Source: a virus. Taken from it: a stretch of DNA of 48,906 bases. The stretch spans positions 1-48,906 of IMG/VR virus record IMGVR_UViG_3300017605_000108, one strand, 5' to 3'. Of the stretch, positions 1-9,008 are shown piece by piece (positions within the stretch are counted from its first letter, which is position 1; every line of letters begins with the position of its first letter). The notes under the pieces were generated by a model. It worked only from the letters and a program-made list of their open reading frames with translations, ran no database searches and was not told the DNA's origin. The position numbers were made by a program, and so were the translations under genes.

Positions 1-141
1 ATTCGTTTAGTTCTTGACTCTACTTCTACAGCAGTTGCTATCTGCACAAATGGCACCGCTAATAACTGGCAGCGTCTACTTGTTCGTAGCACAACACAAG
101 CTCCTGCCGCTGGTGATGATTTATACATTGCACAAACATTA
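1..141. repeat. Left copy of terminal overlap (circular assembly)
   Basis: These 141 bases are identical to 48766-48906. The repeat lies inside an open reading frame that stays in phase across the join. It is therefore most simply the overlap left by an assembler closing a circular or circularly permuted genome, not a biological terminal repeat. 141 is also a common assembler k-mer length. The non-redundant genome is 48,765 bp. Confidence 0.95.
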
Positions 142-2328
142 GATGGTGCTACGAATCCAGCAACAGTTACTGCTCGAACAGTAACGATGAATTCAACTGC
201 TGCCACTGACTATGGAACGGCAGTAGTCAGCACATATCAATCAGCACTAAATGTTTCTAAGGCTTGCACTTTAGTCTATGGAACTGCAGCAGCTACTAAC
301 TATATTCTTAGAGTTAGCGGCACTGTGATGGTATTCTCTGGTGGAACCTTTAGCATTGGTAGTGCAGGTGCTGAGATTCCACGAGACTCAACAGCAGTAT
401 TAGAATTTGATTGTGCTGCTGATGGAAACTTTGGTCTACGTGTAATGAATGGTGGTATATTTAATTCACATGGATTATCTCGAACTGTCGCTAAAGATGT
501 GTGGATGTGTAAGCTCAATGGAGATGCAGCAGCAGGAGCTACCACACTAAACGTAGATACAGATACTGGCTGGTTGAATACTGATGAAGTTCTCATTGCA
601 CCAACTAGACGTGTCCGTAGCGAAGCTGAAACTAGGGTATTGAATGCCAATGCCGGAGCTGCATCATTTACTATCAGTGTAGGGTTAACAAATCCTCATC
701 TAGGCTCGGGAGATTACTTTGGCGAAATTTGGTTGCTAACTCGTAACGTAGAAGTGCGTTCAGTTAGTGCCACATTTATGACCTATTTTGATTTCTTACC
801 AACTTCTACAGCCAGTGTTAAATGGACACTATTTAGATACTACAGCTCTCTAACTCATACTCCAACCATCAATACTACTACTGGAAGTTGCTCATTCCAG
901 TATACTGTATTTAGACACGGAGAGCTTGGTATTACAGTCAGCGGTGCCGCTGTCAGTAATTTAACATTCGATAAAACTTTAATTTATGATGTTGGCGGAG
1001 CTGGCAATGCGTTGATTATCCCTGTTACCACTGGAACCTGGACAATCACAGATGTAGCATTTGTTGGTTGTGCAACTTGCCTAACCTTGAATGACGTAGG
1101 TGGCACACTTGGCAATTTGTGGATTGTTGGTAATTCAGCAGATGGTATTGTATGGGGACAGAATGCTTTACTAAATAACGGAACTGGTGGACCTACATTC
1201 AGTGGCGGAGCAGTATGGACAGCTCATTCAAATGATGGTGGAACTGCTGCCGCTATGCTTCAATTTAGTGCTGGTTGTTATGATATTACATTTCCAACAT
1301 TCTATTTCTGGAGAAATAGTGCAGACCCAATTACCATAGCATCTAACTTGGCAATGATGAATGTAGAATTTACAGGTGATTTCTTTGCCAATGGTGTAGC
1401 TGCCAGTGAAGAACCTTGTGCATTCAGAGTAGCTGGTGGCTCTAATGCTTTAGATAACATTAGATTTGTAAATTGTAATGTCTCTGGTGATACTTCATTT
1501 GCAGCTAATTGGGGATTTTTGTTTGATAAGAATAATGTTGTTGCAAGCAATATTCAGTGGTATAACTGCAAGTTTTCAGAGAACACCGGCACCCGTAGGC
1601 CATTGGCTGTAGCTGATATTGGTTCTATTCCTGACATTGATTCAGGTAGTATGTTGCTTCAAGGTATTGCTGAATGGTGTTCATTCGGTGCTCCAGAGCC
1701 AGTTAAGTTCTATTATGCGGCTGGAGCGGCGCCGCGTTACTCATCTGAATATTCATATGTAATTTGTCCTGGTTATGGACAGAATGCCAGCGCTCATCGA
1801 GTATATCAACCATTCTGTACTCATATTCTAGATACAACCACGTTTGATGTAACTCCCAGTCACAACATGAAAAATGTGACTACTAACACCACTAGCTCCA
1901 AATCTGACAGCAATGCCAAACGTAAGGGGACTGGATTTTTGGTTGCTGTTAATAATGGTGCTTCTGTTACTCCTTCTGTTAAGGTTCAAGTTAATGCAGG
2001 ATATAATGGAACAACTAAACCTCAACTTGTTGTTCTGAGAAACAGAGCATTAGGAATTAATAACGACACAGTATTGGCTACACATTCAGGTGCTGTTGGA
2101 GTATGGGAGACTTTAAGTGGAGCTACTGCTGCCGTTGCTGCTGATGGTATACTTGAGTTTGTTGTTCGTAGCTTTGGTAGTGCGGGGGATGCTTGGATAG
2201 ATACATGGTCTACCCTAGCAGCTAGTCAGGATACTACAGGTGATAAATACTGGAATGGACAACCAGTAACATTCGGAAATACATCTGGAGGCGGTGGAGG
2301 TGGAGGCGCACATTCTGCCGTATTTTAA
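1..2328 (+). CDS. Tail fibre / adhesin, main part (gene begins at 48391 and crosses the circular junction)
   Basis: The frame is open from base 1 and continues in phase from the ATG at 48391, giving about 900 residues once the 141-bp overlap is merged. An internal ATG at 187 is not the true start. The protein is rich in G, T, S, N and A with short alternating hydrophobic stretches, as in right-handed beta-helix or beta-sandwich fibres. The region after residue ~180 vaguely resembles G8-type beta-helix proteins (inference). The C-terminus ends in a glycine run followed by AHSAVF. It is the last tail gene before the endolysin and overlaps that gene's start by one base (TAATG). The likely role is receptor binding. 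No enzymatic motif was recognised. Confidence 0.75.
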   Translation: MRLVLDSTSTAVAICTNGTANNWQRLLVRSTTQAPAAGDDLYIAQTLDGATNPATVTARTVTMNSTAATDYGTAVVSTYQSALNVSKACTLVYGTAAATNYILRVSGTVMVFSGGTFSIGSAGAEIPRDSTAVLEFDCAADGNFGLRVMNGGIFNSHGLSRTVAKDVWMCKLNGDAAAGATTLNVDTDTGWLNTDEVLIAPTRRVRSEAETRVLNANAGAASFTISVGLTNPHLGSGDYFGEIWLLTRNVEVRSVSATFMTYFDFLPTSTASVKWTLFRYYSSLTHTPTINTTTGSCSFQYTVFRHGELGITVSGAAVSNLTFDKTLIYDVGGAGNALIIPVTTGTWTITDVAFVGCATCLTLNDVGGTLGNLWIVGNSADGIVWGQNALLNNGTGGPTFSGGAVWTAHSNDGGTAAAMLQFSAGCYDITFPTFYFWRNSADPITIASNLAMMNVEFTGDFFANGVAASEEPCAFRVAGGSNALDNIRFVNCNVSGDTSFAANWGFLFDKNNVVASNIQWYNCKFSENTGTRRPLAVADIGSIPDIDSGSMLLQGIAEWCSFGAPEPVKFYYAAGAAPRYSSEYSYVICPGYGQNASAHRVYQPFCTHILDTTTFDVTPSHNMKNVTTNTTSSKSDSNAKRKGTGFLVAVNNGASVTPSVKVQVNAGYNGTTKPQLVVLRNRALGINNDTVLATHSGAVGVWETLSGATAAVAADGILEFVVRSFGSAGDAWIDTWSTLAASQDTTGDKYWNGQPVTFGNTSGGGGGGGAHSAVF

Positions 2329-2744
2329 TGAATGGACCATCTAAACATCTATCTTGGAAAGAATTAGAATGTCATGATGGAACACCATATCCACGTCGAT
2401 TCATTGATGATGGTAGAGTGTTTCAATTAGCTGACCTATTTGAGAGAATTAGAAAACTGTGTGGAAATAAGCCAATTCAGATTCTCTCTGCATATAGAAC
2501 TGAAACTTGGAATACAAAGGTTGGCGGCGCAAAGTTTAGCCAGCATATGAAGGGGCGTGCATTAGACTTAAAGCCACCACAAGGACTCCCGATAACTGAT
2601 TTCTATAATCTTATCAGAGCCAGTTGTGATGACTTCGGCATTCATGGCATTGGTCGTTATCCAACATTTGTTCATGTGGATATTCGACCTACAGACCGTC
2701 TTGCAATTTGGTCTAGTCATTTGCAGAAGGAGTCAAATGTATGA
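2328..2744 (+). CDS. Endolysin, M15 family zinc D-Ala-D-Ala carboxypeptidase/endopeptidase
   Basis: The 138-residue protein carries the peptidase M15A signature. SAYRT (54-58) is followed by SQHMKGRALD (71-80) and HVD (116-118), which give zinc ligands H73, D80 and H116. Enzymes of this family cut peptide cross-bridges of peptidoglycan and serve as phage lysins. There is no signal peptide, so export would need a holin. The ATG overlaps the stop of the fibre gene (TAATG) and has no evident Shine-Dalgarno sequence, which suggests translation by reinitiation. The stop overlaps the next start (ATGA). The length is typical for single-domain M15 phage lysins. Confidence 0.9.
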   Translation: MNGPSKHLSWKELECHDGTPYPRRFIDDGRVFQLADLFERIRKLCGNKPIQILSAYRTETWNTKVGGAKFSQHMKGRALDLKPPQGLPITDFYNLIRASCDDFGIHGIGRYPTFVHVDIRPTDRLAIWSSHLQKESNV

Positions 2745-3157
2745 TTATCAGACCAGTTAGACCTGTAGATGATTTTGAAATTAATAGAATCTATAATAAA
2801 TGGTTCAGCGATAATGAATATCCTAACTTCTCTAATCCACAATATCAGTGTTCATTTGTGGTCACTAATGATGATTCAGATAAAATTATAGTGGCAGGTG
2901 GTGTAAAAACGATTGCAGAAGCTGTAGTCGTAACTGATAAGAGTCTGCCAGTAAAAACTCGCTTGGATGCATTGCTTCAAGCATTGGGTTCTTCAATCTT
3001 CATTGCTCAAGGAATGAAACAGAAACAGATTCATGCTTTTGTTAATCATGACGATAGATATGTAAGTATACTACGCAAGTTTGGTTTCAAAGAGATAGAC
3101 GCAAAACTTCTTGTTTTGGATTTTGGAGACTTTGATGGGCAAACCCAAACAGCCTGA
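2741..3157 (+). CDS. GNAT-like acetyltransferase-fold protein
   Basis: The 138-residue protein opens with MIIRPVRPVDDFEINRIY, which resembles the first beta-strand and helix of GNAT N-acetyltransferases. It ends with SILRKFGFKEID, like the terminal part of that fold. The central acetyl-CoA pyrophosphate loop (Q/R-x-x-G-x-G/A) is not obvious, so activity is doubtful. GNAT-like proteins are common in late phage operons without known substrates. The start overlaps the endolysin stop. An alternative is a structural protein that has lost catalytic activity. Confidence 0.5.
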   Translation: MIIRPVRPVDDFEINRIYNKWFSDNEYPNFSNPQYQCSFVVTNDDSDKIIVAGGVKTIAEAVVVTDKSLPVKTRLDALLQALGSSIFIAQGMKQKQIHAFVNHDDRYVSILRKFGFKEIDAKLLVLDFGDFDGQTQTA

Positions 3158-3839
3158 GCAGGCACAACCACAGCCCATTATTATGGGTGGTGATGATGGC
3201 AGTGGTGGTGGCGGAGGTGGTAGCAGCTATAGTAGCACTACTAACTCTTGGGAGTCTGGTGCTCCTATATCATTCTCTGGATTCCAAGACTTCTCTAAGA
3301 CTGGTGGATTCAGTGCCGCTGACCTTGCTAACATAAGAGCTAGAGCTGTAAGTCCAGTTCGAGCTGCATATCAGAATGCACAGCAAAATGTAAATCGCCA
3401 AAGGTCACTACAAGGTGGTTATTCACCTGGCTTTGGTGTATTACAAGCTAGAATGCAAAGACAGCAGGGGCAGGGAATTAGTGATGCTGCTACCAATGCT
3501 GAAGCCAGCATCGCTGAAATGGTGCAACAAGGGAAATTAGCTGGCTTACAAGGAATGGCTGGCACTGAAGGAAGAACATCTGGTTCTACTACTTCTGGTG
3601 GTAGTTCAGGTGGAGGTGGTGGAGGTGGTGGTAGTGCAGCAGATAAACTACCATTAGCTCTAGTTCCTGAGAAGAAAAAGAGTTGGTGGCAGAAGCTAGG
3701 AACTGGACTAAAGAAGGCTGGTCAGATAGCGTTACCAATAGCGGCTGGTGCATTCACTGGTGGATTAAGCACTGCCGCTGCTGCTGGATTAAGTGGTGCT
3801 GGCGCAAAAATTGGTAAGAAGATTGTAGGCGGTCTATAA
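3135..3839 (+). CDS. Glycine-rich virion protein with C-terminal membrane-active segment (putative ejection protein)
   Basis: The start is placed at 3135 because GGAG at 3125-3128 lies 6 bases upstream; an earlier in-frame codon at 3111 lacks this. The 234-residue product has two poly-Gly linkers, a middle rich in Q, A and R, and a C-terminus with a basic KKSWWQKLGTGLKKAG stretch. That is followed by a glycine/alanine hydrophobic tract that could insert in membrane. Small internal virion or ejection proteins of podoviruses have this character. It overlaps the previous gene by 23 bases and is directly followed by two larger candidate ejection proteins. Confidence 0.55.
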   Translation: MGKPKQPEQAQPQPIIMGGDDGSGGGGGGSSYSSTTNSWESGAPISFSGFQDFSKTGGFSAADLANIRARAVSPVRAAYQNAQQNVNRQRSLQGGYSPGFGVLQARMQRQQGQGISDAATNAEASIAEMVQQGKLAGLQGMAGTEGRTSGSTTSGGSSGGGGGGGGSAADKLPLALVPEKKKSWWQKLGTGLKKAGQIALPIAAGAFTGGLSTAAAAGLSGAGAKIGKKIVGGL

Positions 3840-5242
3840 TGCCTGACATGCTTAGCAGCTTCATGCGTATGGCTAATTTGTTTGGTCCTCAGCAAAATAG
3901 CAGTCCGCCTGAACAAATACCACTTATTCAGAGAGCACCACAGTTTCCTTCTCAGCTACCATACGATGAGAATGTAACTGCTCAAGTAGAGCCAGAGCCA
4001 CCAGCACCGCAATCTACATTAGATGCTTTTAGAGAGAGTGTCTTGCATCCTCCAGTGAGAGAGCATATGACATATCCTAAAAGCACTCTTAATGGATTAA
4101 CCAAAGCATTAGAGATAGCCTCTACTCCAACAGACTATGAGAAAAATAGAGTCTATGTTGATGGTCAGGCTTATCAACAAGCTAAAGCATGGAAAGACCC
4201 TGCTACTGGACAAACTAAGTTTATCAACAAGTATAAGCAGCCAGGGTTCATGGAACAGGTAATGAAGGCTATGCCTGCCGCTGTTTCAGCAGGAGCAGAC
4301 GTAGCTAACCAACCATATGCTGATGCTGTAGCTGACTGGGAGATGAAGAATAAAGGATTAGGTGCTGCCGCAACAGCAGAAGCTAATGCTGCACTAGCTA
4401 ACCAGAGAAATGCCACTGCTGGTTATACTGCTCAAAGACCAGGACTTGAGCAACAAAAAATTGACATTTCTGCTGATAGGGTTTCTGTATCTAGAATGAC
4501 TGCTGAGGAAAGAGTAAGAGCATCTCAGCTCAATACTATGACTGATAGAGAGAAACTCCAGATGCTTCAAGATGGCAGAATCTCTATTGCAGATATGAAT
4601 AATGCTGCTGCTATGGAAAGAGTAAATGCACAACAAGCTGGTGCTACTGAAAGAACTGGAATGCAACAGACTGGTGCTAATCAGAGAACTGATGCTACTA
4701 TTGCAGGTGCTAACCAAAGAAATGAAGCTACTAATGCAGCTTCAATTGAAAGGACTCATGTAGCAGGTGCTGAAGCTAGACAGACTAAAGGCACTCCAAG
4801 TGCCAATGCTGGAATGACTAGTCAGCTACCTACTCAACAGATTAAGGCTCACCAGCTAAGAGCTAATGAAGGTATCCAAACTAATCCTAAATGGAGAAAC
4901 TGGCTATCAATCGACCAGAATGGAATGGTTGAAATTGAACCACCTTCTGAACATTGGTATGATTCTGGACCGACTCATAAAGAATACGATGACATGGTTG
5001 CTTGGATGAGAGGTGAACAAGCTGCTGCTCCTATTAACCAACCAACTGTTCAGCCAGCTACTCCACCAACTAAAGCACCTGGTTCAAGTAAAATGCCAGC
5101 ACCACAAACCAAAGCGGCACCTGGCTCTGCTAGTGTTATTCCAATGACTACTCCTGATGGTAAGGGAGTTAGAATGGTTCCAGAAGCTCAAGTTCAGACA
5201 GCTTTGCAGCAAGGCTATAAATACAAGACAGCAGGTAAGTGA
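3839..5242 (+). CDS. Putative internal virion / ejection protein with A-Q-R-T repeats
   Basis: The 467-residue protein starts at a TAATG overlap. The N-terminal third is proline- and glutamine-rich. Residues ~170-315 are a long alanine-rich, charged helical region. It contains degenerate repeats of the type A-G-A-x-x-R-T/N at about 260-312, which would form an extended coiled coil. The C-terminus is proline/alanine-rich with PMTTPDGKGVRMVPE, a short motif often seen at the ends of phage structural proteins. No enzyme motif is visible. Its place between two other ejection-like proteins suggests a role in the internal core or genome delivery (inference). Confidence 0.5.
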   Translation: MPDMLSSFMRMANLFGPQQNSSPPEQIPLIQRAPQFPSQLPYDENVTAQVEPEPPAPQSTLDAFRESVLHPPVREHMTYPKSTLNGLTKALEIASTPTDYEKNRVYVDGQAYQQAKAWKDPATGQTKFINKYKQPGFMEQVMKAMPAAVSAGADVANQPYADAVADWEMKNKGLGAAATAEANAALANQRNATAGYTAQRPGLEQQKIDISADRVSVSRMTAEERVRASQLNTMTDREKLQMLQDGRISIADMNNAAAMERVNAQQAGATERTGMQQTGANQRTDATIAGANQRNEATNAASIERTHVAGAEARQTKGTPSANAGMTSQLPTQQIKAHQLRANEGIQTNPKWRNWLSIDQNGMVEIEPPSEHWYDSGPTHKEYDDMVAWMRGEQAAAPINQPTVQPATPPTKAPGSSKMPAPQTKAAPGSASVIPMTTPDGKGVRMVPEAQVQTALQQGYKYKTAGK

Positions 5243-8200
5243 TGCCACAGCAGCCAGCAGTCTTTGACCCAAATGAGTTCAGCGGCGGTCAAGCATTTGA
5301 CCCCAATGAATTTGCTCCAAAGCAGCTACAATCACCAGTAGAACCTAGCTGGTATGATACTGTAGCTAGTTATATTCCAGACCCAGTTAAGTCAACATGG
5401 AATTTTGCTAATAAGCCTCTTACTGACTATATCACTGACTCTGCTGGGAATAGAATTATTGACCCAGCGGCAGCAGCTAACTATTACGATAATCCAGCTA
5501 CTAGAAGTGAAGATGAGTGGAAGATTCCTGATTGGGTTCCATTTGCAGGAGGTGGTTCACTTAGGTCACTAGGTGCTGGTATGCTTGAAGGTGCTGGTAA
5601 CGTAGTTACTGGGCTTTCATCTCCATTAAATCTAGCTACTTTAGGTGCTTTTAAGGGAGCAAGTTCTTTAGCTGAAACTGCACCAACAGTTGCTAGAAGA
5701 TTACAGATAACTGGTAGAAGTCTATCTGCTCCTGTTGCATTACAGGGTGGTGCTACCGCACTCAATCCTAATGCATCAACATCAGAGAGATTGTTTAGTG
5801 CTGCTCAAGCTGCTGGTGGATTTGCTGGAATGGCAGCTCCAACACCAAAAGCTAAGCCAGTAGGTGCTGGTGCTTCTGAAGGACAATTACCAGTTAGACA
5901 ACCTGCCGCACCTATTGAACCAGAGATGGTAACTCCAGAGTCAATGCCTGTTAGACCTCCTAATCAGGCTGCACCTATGACTCCAGAAGTATTACCTACA
6001 GAGGCAAAAGCTCCATTGCCAGCAGAAGGTGGCTATACTCCTGAAGTCCAAAGACAGCAGATGCTAGATTTGGTTAAGGAGAGAATGCCAACTACTAATG
6101 AGGGAATGAAAACTAGACTGGAACAAGAACGTAGAGCTACACCAGGCCAGAGTCCTACTGGAGTAGAACGTAGAGCATTTGACCCAAATACATTACAGGG
6201 ACTGGAGAGAACTCCACAGCCAGAGGCAGTTCAGCCAACTAATGTAGAACAGGTTATCAAATCAATTCCTAGAACAGGAGATATTGAATTTGATAATATG
6301 GTATCTAGACTACAGGCAATGAGAGCTAAGGCAGCAGGAGAAGGATTCACTGATGCTGAATTTAATGCATATTCTGATTTAGCAATAGAGGTTCGTAGTC
6401 ATCCTAGTATGCCACCAGAACTAAATCAATTATGGAGTGATATTGGAGCAGCAAGTAAAGCTCGCGGTCCTAAGTTCCAAGTAGGAGACCAAGTTCAAAA
6501 GAGAACTCCTACACAAGCTACATCTAGACCAACTCTAGTAGAACCACAGTCTGAGATGCAGTTTGTTGACCCTAATACTGGTGAGATTAAAGTTGCTACA
6601 GAAGCTAAACCTGGTGATGTTCCATTTATTCCAGAAGCTCCTCCTAATGCAGAAGCTCCTATGCCAGTTAGGAGAGCTGGTAAGAGAATGGGTCAGCCTA
6701 ATTTGGGCTTATCCAAACCACCAGCACAATTACGTGGAACAGTTAATGAGACACCAAAATTACCTAGAGACCTAGCTGGTGCTAAGCCACGCTTCAATGC
6801 TGGCACTCAATTCTATAATCCTCAATTTGCTGATGACTTAGATAAAGCATTGTATATTATTGCACAAACTAGAAAATCAGCATCTGATGCCAAGTATCTA
6901 AAATTTGTAATGGATAATACTGGTTTAGATGAAGCTGGTGCTAGAGCACTTGGACAAGAAGTAAAGACTGCTATTAAAGCACAAGCTAAAAATTCTCCAG
7001 GTGGAGATATACAAATTCCTCAGATAGCTAGAAAGAAGTTGGGCGCTATTGAACAGACGGCATCACCTACTGAGACACCGGCTCCTGGTGAAGTTAGAGG
7101 CTACATTCAAGGTAAGCCACAAGTATCAACTGGAGAAGTTAACCCAGCTAATGTAAAGCCTGATGCCGCTACTGAAGTAATTGAATCTCTTAATAGAAGA
7201 TTAGATAAAGCAATCGAAGAACCAAACCCAACTACTGCTCCTAAAGAATTAAGTGAGATTGCTAAAGAGAGCGCCGGAATTAAAGAACCTGGAATTATCC
7301 GTAAGGTTCTAGCAGCTAACAAAGCACTTCTAACTTCATGGGACTTGTCTGCTCCTGGTCGCCAGGGTAAAGCATTCATGTTCAACAAAGCATACTGGAC
7401 TTCTCTTGATGACATGGTTAAGGCTTGGGGTTCTAAAGCTGCCGCTGATACCATTCACCAATCAATCCTAGACCACCCATCTGGATATTTCAAAGAAGGT
7501 ATCACAGATGCTGGTAAAAAGATTCCATCATTCGCTGAGAAGATGGGGCTCGACTTAGCGGCAAATGAGGAGATGTTTACTCAGTCTCTTGGTAAGGGAT
7601 TTGAGAAATACTCTGGAGTTGGCAAAGCAAACCGTGCTCACACTGCATTCTTAAACAAGCTAAGGTCTGACCAATTTGTTTCTATGATGGATGCCGCTAA
7701 GAAAGCTGGCATGAATCCGGAAACTGATACTAGAATTGCAAGAGCTTATGCTAAGTTTATCAATGATGCCACTGGCAGAGGCTCATTGCATATTGGTGAT
7801 TGGAAATTAGAGAATAATACTAGAATGATTAATGATGTATTCTTTGCACCTAGAAATATGGCAGGCCAGATTAGGACATGGAATAATGTTCTTAATCCGG
7901 TAAAGTATTGGAACTATGACCCAGTTCTTAGACAACAAGCTCTTAAATCATTATTTGCTGTAGCAGGAGCAGGATTAGCTGTTGGTGAGATGGCTAGAAT
8001 GGCTGGTGCTAAAGTAAGTAATGACCCAACTAGCTCAGACTTTAGAAAGATTAAGATTGGAGATGTTAGGATTGATTTGTTTGGTGGGTATCAGCAGTTT
8101 CCAGTAGCAGCGGCTAAACTTCTAATGGGAGAGTCTACTTCTACTACTAGTGGTAAAACTACTGATTTAACGGCGAGCCGCTTTGGTCAGCAAACGAGAC

Positions 8201-8448
8201 AGTCCGTAGCAGAGAGATTTTTTACTAATCGTTTGTCTCCTGTTGCCTCTTTTGTTTGGGCTTGGATGGGAAATAGAGAATTCGATGGCAAACCATTTGA
8301 GGTTAAGAGAGCATTGTTTGAGAGGGTCTTCCCTATTGCTGCCAAAGATATTCTTGATATGACAAAGGAAGACCCTGCTCTTGCCGCTACTCTTGCTGTG
8401 CCCACTTTACTTGGATTGAGTGGAACTCAAACATATACTGGACGTTAA
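5242..8448 (+). CDS. Large internal virion / ejection protein (polyvalent-protein-like)
   Basis: About 1068 residues. The start is at ATG 5242, overlapping the previous stop (TGATG); a GTG directly before it is an alternative. The N-terminus has two FDPNEF repeats, a short motif I recognise from large phage virion proteins. A long P/A/E-rich disordered region spans ~190-520. A folded C-terminal half starts around LLTSWDLSAPGRQGKAF and includes an alanine/glycine hydrophobic segment (LFAVAGAGLAVGEMA). The DLSAPGRQG region resembles large polyvalent proteins co-injected by phages. It is the last gene of the late operon and its stop codon overlaps the stop of the convergent gene. Confidence 0.6.
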   Translation: MPQQPAVFDPNEFSGGQAFDPNEFAPKQLQSPVEPSWYDTVASYIPDPVKSTWNFANKPLTDYITDSAGNRIIDPAAAANYYDNPATRSEDEWKIPDWVPFAGGGSLRSLGAGMLEGAGNVVTGLSSPLNLATLGAFKGASSLAETAPTVARRLQITGRSLSAPVALQGGATALNPNASTSERLFSAAQAAGGFAGMAAPTPKAKPVGAGASEGQLPVRQPAAPIEPEMVTPESMPVRPPNQAAPMTPEVLPTEAKAPLPAEGGYTPEVQRQQMLDLVKERMPTTNEGMKTRLEQERRATPGQSPTGVERRAFDPNTLQGLERTPQPEAVQPTNVEQVIKSIPRTGDIEFDNMVSRLQAMRAKAAGEGFTDAEFNAYSDLAIEVRSHPSMPPELNQLWSDIGAASKARGPKFQVGDQVQKRTPTQATSRPTLVEPQSEMQFVDPNTGEIKVATEAKPGDVPFIPEAPPNAEAPMPVRRAGKRMGQPNLGLSKPPAQLRGTVNETPKLPRDLAGAKPRFNAGTQFYNPQFADDLDKALYIIAQTRKSASDAKYLKFVMDNTGLDEAGARALGQEVKTAIKAQAKNSPGGDIQIPQIARKKLGAIEQTASPTETPAPGEVRGYIQGKPQVSTGEVNPANVKPDAATEVIESLNRRLDKAIEEPNPTTAPKELSEIAKESAGIKEPGIIRKVLAANKALLTSWDLSAPGRQGKAFMFNKAYWTSLDDMVKAWGSKAAADTIHQSILDHPSGYFKEGITDAGKKIPSFAEKMGLDLAANEEMFTQSLGKGFEKYSGVGKANRAHTAFLNKLRSDQFVSMMDAAKKAGMNPETDTRIARAYAKFINDATGRGSLHIGDWKLENNTRMINDVFFAPRNMAGQIRTWNNVLNPVKYWNYDPVLRQQALKSLFAVAGAGLAVGEMARMAGAKVSNDPTSSDFRKIKIGDVRIDLFGGYQQFPVAAAKLLMGESTSTTSGKTTDLTASRFGQQTRQSVAERFFTNRLSPVASFVWAWMGNREFDGKPFEVKRALFERVFPIAAKDILDMTKEDPALAATLAVPTLLGLSGTQTYTGR

Positions 8449-8672
8449 TCTCCTTCTATAACGCTTACGTTTCTAGCTCGTGGACCCTTGACTGTTTTAT
8501 TTGGCTCGAATGTGACTTTAACCTTATTGCCTCCTATTCTATTAAAATCAGATACAAGGTCATCCCAATCACTTATCATGTCTGTCATATGAAAGAAATA
8601 CTCTTGTCCATTATCAGAAGATATAAATCCAAACTTCTTTGCAGTTACAATGTTACTCACTTTCCCGACCAT
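8445..8672 (-). CDS. Cold-shock-domain-like nucleic-acid-binding protein
   Basis: The 75-residue start MVGKVSNIVTAKKFGFISS matches the beta-strand pattern of cold-shock domains (G-x-V-x-x-x-x-x-x-x-F-G-F-I). It is followed by EYFFHMTDM in place of the usual D-I/V-F-V-H. The chosen ATG has GAGGGA nine bases upstream; a longer reading from 8771 lacks a site and overlaps another gene. Such proteins bind single-stranded RNA or DNA and act as chaperones. It is the last gene of the leftward operon. Its TAA overlaps the TAA of the convergent late operon. Confidence 0.75.
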   Translation of the reverse strand: MVGKVSNIVTAKKFGFISSDNGQEYFFHMTDMISDWDDLVSDFNRIGGNKVKVTFEPNKTVKGPRARNVSVIEGD

Positions 8673-8676
8673 CGTA

Positions 8677-8850
8677 TTATCCCTCGCTGAATAGTTTCTT
8701 AAGGTCTTCGTTAACATCCTTAACAATTTTTTGATTCTTAATTGCTTCCAATATAGCATAAGCAATTTCAAGTGCTTCTTCTACATTCATATCTTGAAAC
8801 TTATTTCTTATTACTTTGGTTATAATTACTAGCAATTCTGCTTGAGTCAT
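8677..8850 (-). CDS. Small hypothetical protein (57 aa)
   Basis: The frame runs from ATG at 8850 to TAA at 8677 and has a full AGGAGG ribosome site 4 bases upstream. The product (MTQAELLVIITKVIRNKF...) is predicted to be mostly helical with charged faces. It ends four bases before the cold-shock gene start, and its ATG overlaps the preceding stop. The function is unknown. Confidence 0.7.
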   Translation of the reverse strand: MTQAELLVIITKVIRNKFQDMNVEEALEIAYAILEAIKNQKIVKDVNEDLKKLFSEG

Positions 8851-9008
8851 TTAACCTCCTTAATGTTAGTGACATTTATTCTCATCATATCATTTTCAAT
8901 GACAGTCTCAGTTGAACTCTTGACCATCTGCTTAACTATCATATTCTTAACGAATGCTAATATTCCTTCTTCTTTGATAAGGACTGCCATTGTTACTTCT
9001 AGTTTCAT
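8847..9008 (-). CDS. Small hypothetical protein (53 aa)
   Basis: MKLEVTMAVLIKEEG... runs to a stop that overlaps the next gene's start (ATGA). Its own start overlaps the ATPase stop (TAATG), with GGAG upstream in CAAGGAGAAGTA. It is short and mixed alpha/beta with an amphipathic C-terminus. Tight coupling on both sides supports it as a real gene. The function is unknown. Confidence 0.65.
   Translation of the reverse strand: MKLEVTMAVLIKEEGILAFVKNMIVKQMVKSSTETVIENDMMRINVTNIKEVK

Noticed and set aside
3111-3134. Earlier start for the glycine-rich virion protein
   Set aside because: The ATG at 3135 has a correctly spaced GGAG and reduces overlap with the previous gene.
6563-6775. Plus-strand 70-codon frame within the large ejection gene
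   Set aside because: Leucine-rich shadow of the main frame with no start signals.
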